Shown here piece after piece: positions 63,793 to 64,000 of a stretch of 64,000 bases of DNA. This stretch comes from Clostridium bowmanii. Lineage in GTDB: Bacteria > Bacillota > Clostridia > Clostridiales > Clostridiaceae. Position numbers and translations under genes: made by a program. A model generated the notes under the pieces. The model was not told the DNA's origin. It made no database searches and worked only from the letters and a program-made list of their open reading frames with translations. The stretch lies in NCBI RefSeq assembly GCF_018861315.1, contig NZ_JAHLDL010000005.1:121783-185782 (forward strand), written 5' to 3'. How positions within the stretch are numbered: the first letter of the stretch is position 1; every line of letters begins with the position of its first letter.

Positions 63793-63825
63793 AAAGAGGT
63801 TTCTTTTGCAAAAGGAACCTCTTTT
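63793..63825. terminator. Second terminator-like hairpin
   Basis: AAAGAGGTTTCTTTT pairs with AAAAGGAACCTCTTT (one mismatch). It probably ends a gene reading in from beyond the right edge on the minus strand, or backs up the previous terminator. Confidence 0.65.
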
Positions 63826-64000
63826 GCTATGCTAAACAAAAATCCTATTAGAGCTTATACTCCGCACAATATATTATAAAATCCCTATATTTAATTTTAG
63901 GGTATTTTCTACTTGTATTTTCAACAATACTACAAACTTTTAACAAATTATTTAACTTAAATATCTATAATTATTTTTTATTCTAGAAAATGAATTATTA

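Overview
The window is AT-rich DNA from a low-GC Firmicute, most likely Clostridium sensu stricto or a close relative. The support is strong AGGAGG-type ribosome binding sites, common TTG and GTG starts, and clostridial families such as DUF3887/YhfC, DUF6440, an LDCC-motif protein, a TudS-related desulfidase, type II Wadjet and a PucR-type regulator. No rRNA, tRNA or CRISPR array was recognised. All calls come from reading the sequence; no database search was run.

Positions 1-22,600 are an accessory region packed with mobile DNA and decayed genes. It holds a Tn3-family transposase running off the left edge; a bacteriocin-like secreted protein with a frameshifted membrane partner; a transposase-free cassette bounded by 38-48 bp inverted repeats that carries a serine recombinase and a very acidic protein; a miniature element with the same ends; and another small palindromic-ended element. 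It also holds a group II intron with an HNH-type maturase, an IS231-like (IS4 family) element, an IS1182-family element, an IS3/IS150-type element, and remnants of IS1182, Tn3 and Tn554-type genes. Live-looking cargo includes an XRE/DUF6773 pair, a CPBP membrane protease, a YefM/YoeB toxin-antitoxin module with a promoter-embedded operator, and an AraC/GyrI-like regulator. Broken genes include a HAD-NUDIX protein, an NADH-oxidase-like protein, an ABC permease, a tyrosine recombinase and a patatin-like frame.

Positions 22,900-41,500 are mostly chromosomal-type genes: ferredoxin, small secreted and metal-binding proteins, a two-sensor-domain diguanylate cyclase, a leucine-rich-repeat lipoprotein, a CHASE3-type histidine kinase, and a metabolic cluster. 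That cluster has an acetoacetate decarboxylase family protein, an OYE-type Fe-S flavoenzyme, a PucR-type regulator and an SDR dehydrogenase. A 20-bp palindromic site occurs at both promoter regions of the cluster, which suggests one regulon. A soluble chemotaxis-type signalling protein, an AIM24-like protein, a small gene behind a LexA-type box and an oleate hydratase behind phased 10-bp repeats follow.

Positions 41,700-64,000 hold a large DUF4011-like helicase with a C-terminal Vsr/MTES_1575-like nuclease, membrane proteins of unknown role, a GntR/DUF1648 pair, a CBS-domain transporter, a decayed aldo-keto reductase, a YidC-type insertase, pyruvate kinase, and a complete four-gene type II Wadjet operon in the order jetD-jetA-jetB-jetC. 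The helicase-nuclease and Wadjet are the main predicted genome-defence genes. The least explained structures are the transposase-free inverted-repeat cassette family at 4.4-8.0 kb, the shared operator of the PucR cluster, and the phased repeats in front of ohyA.
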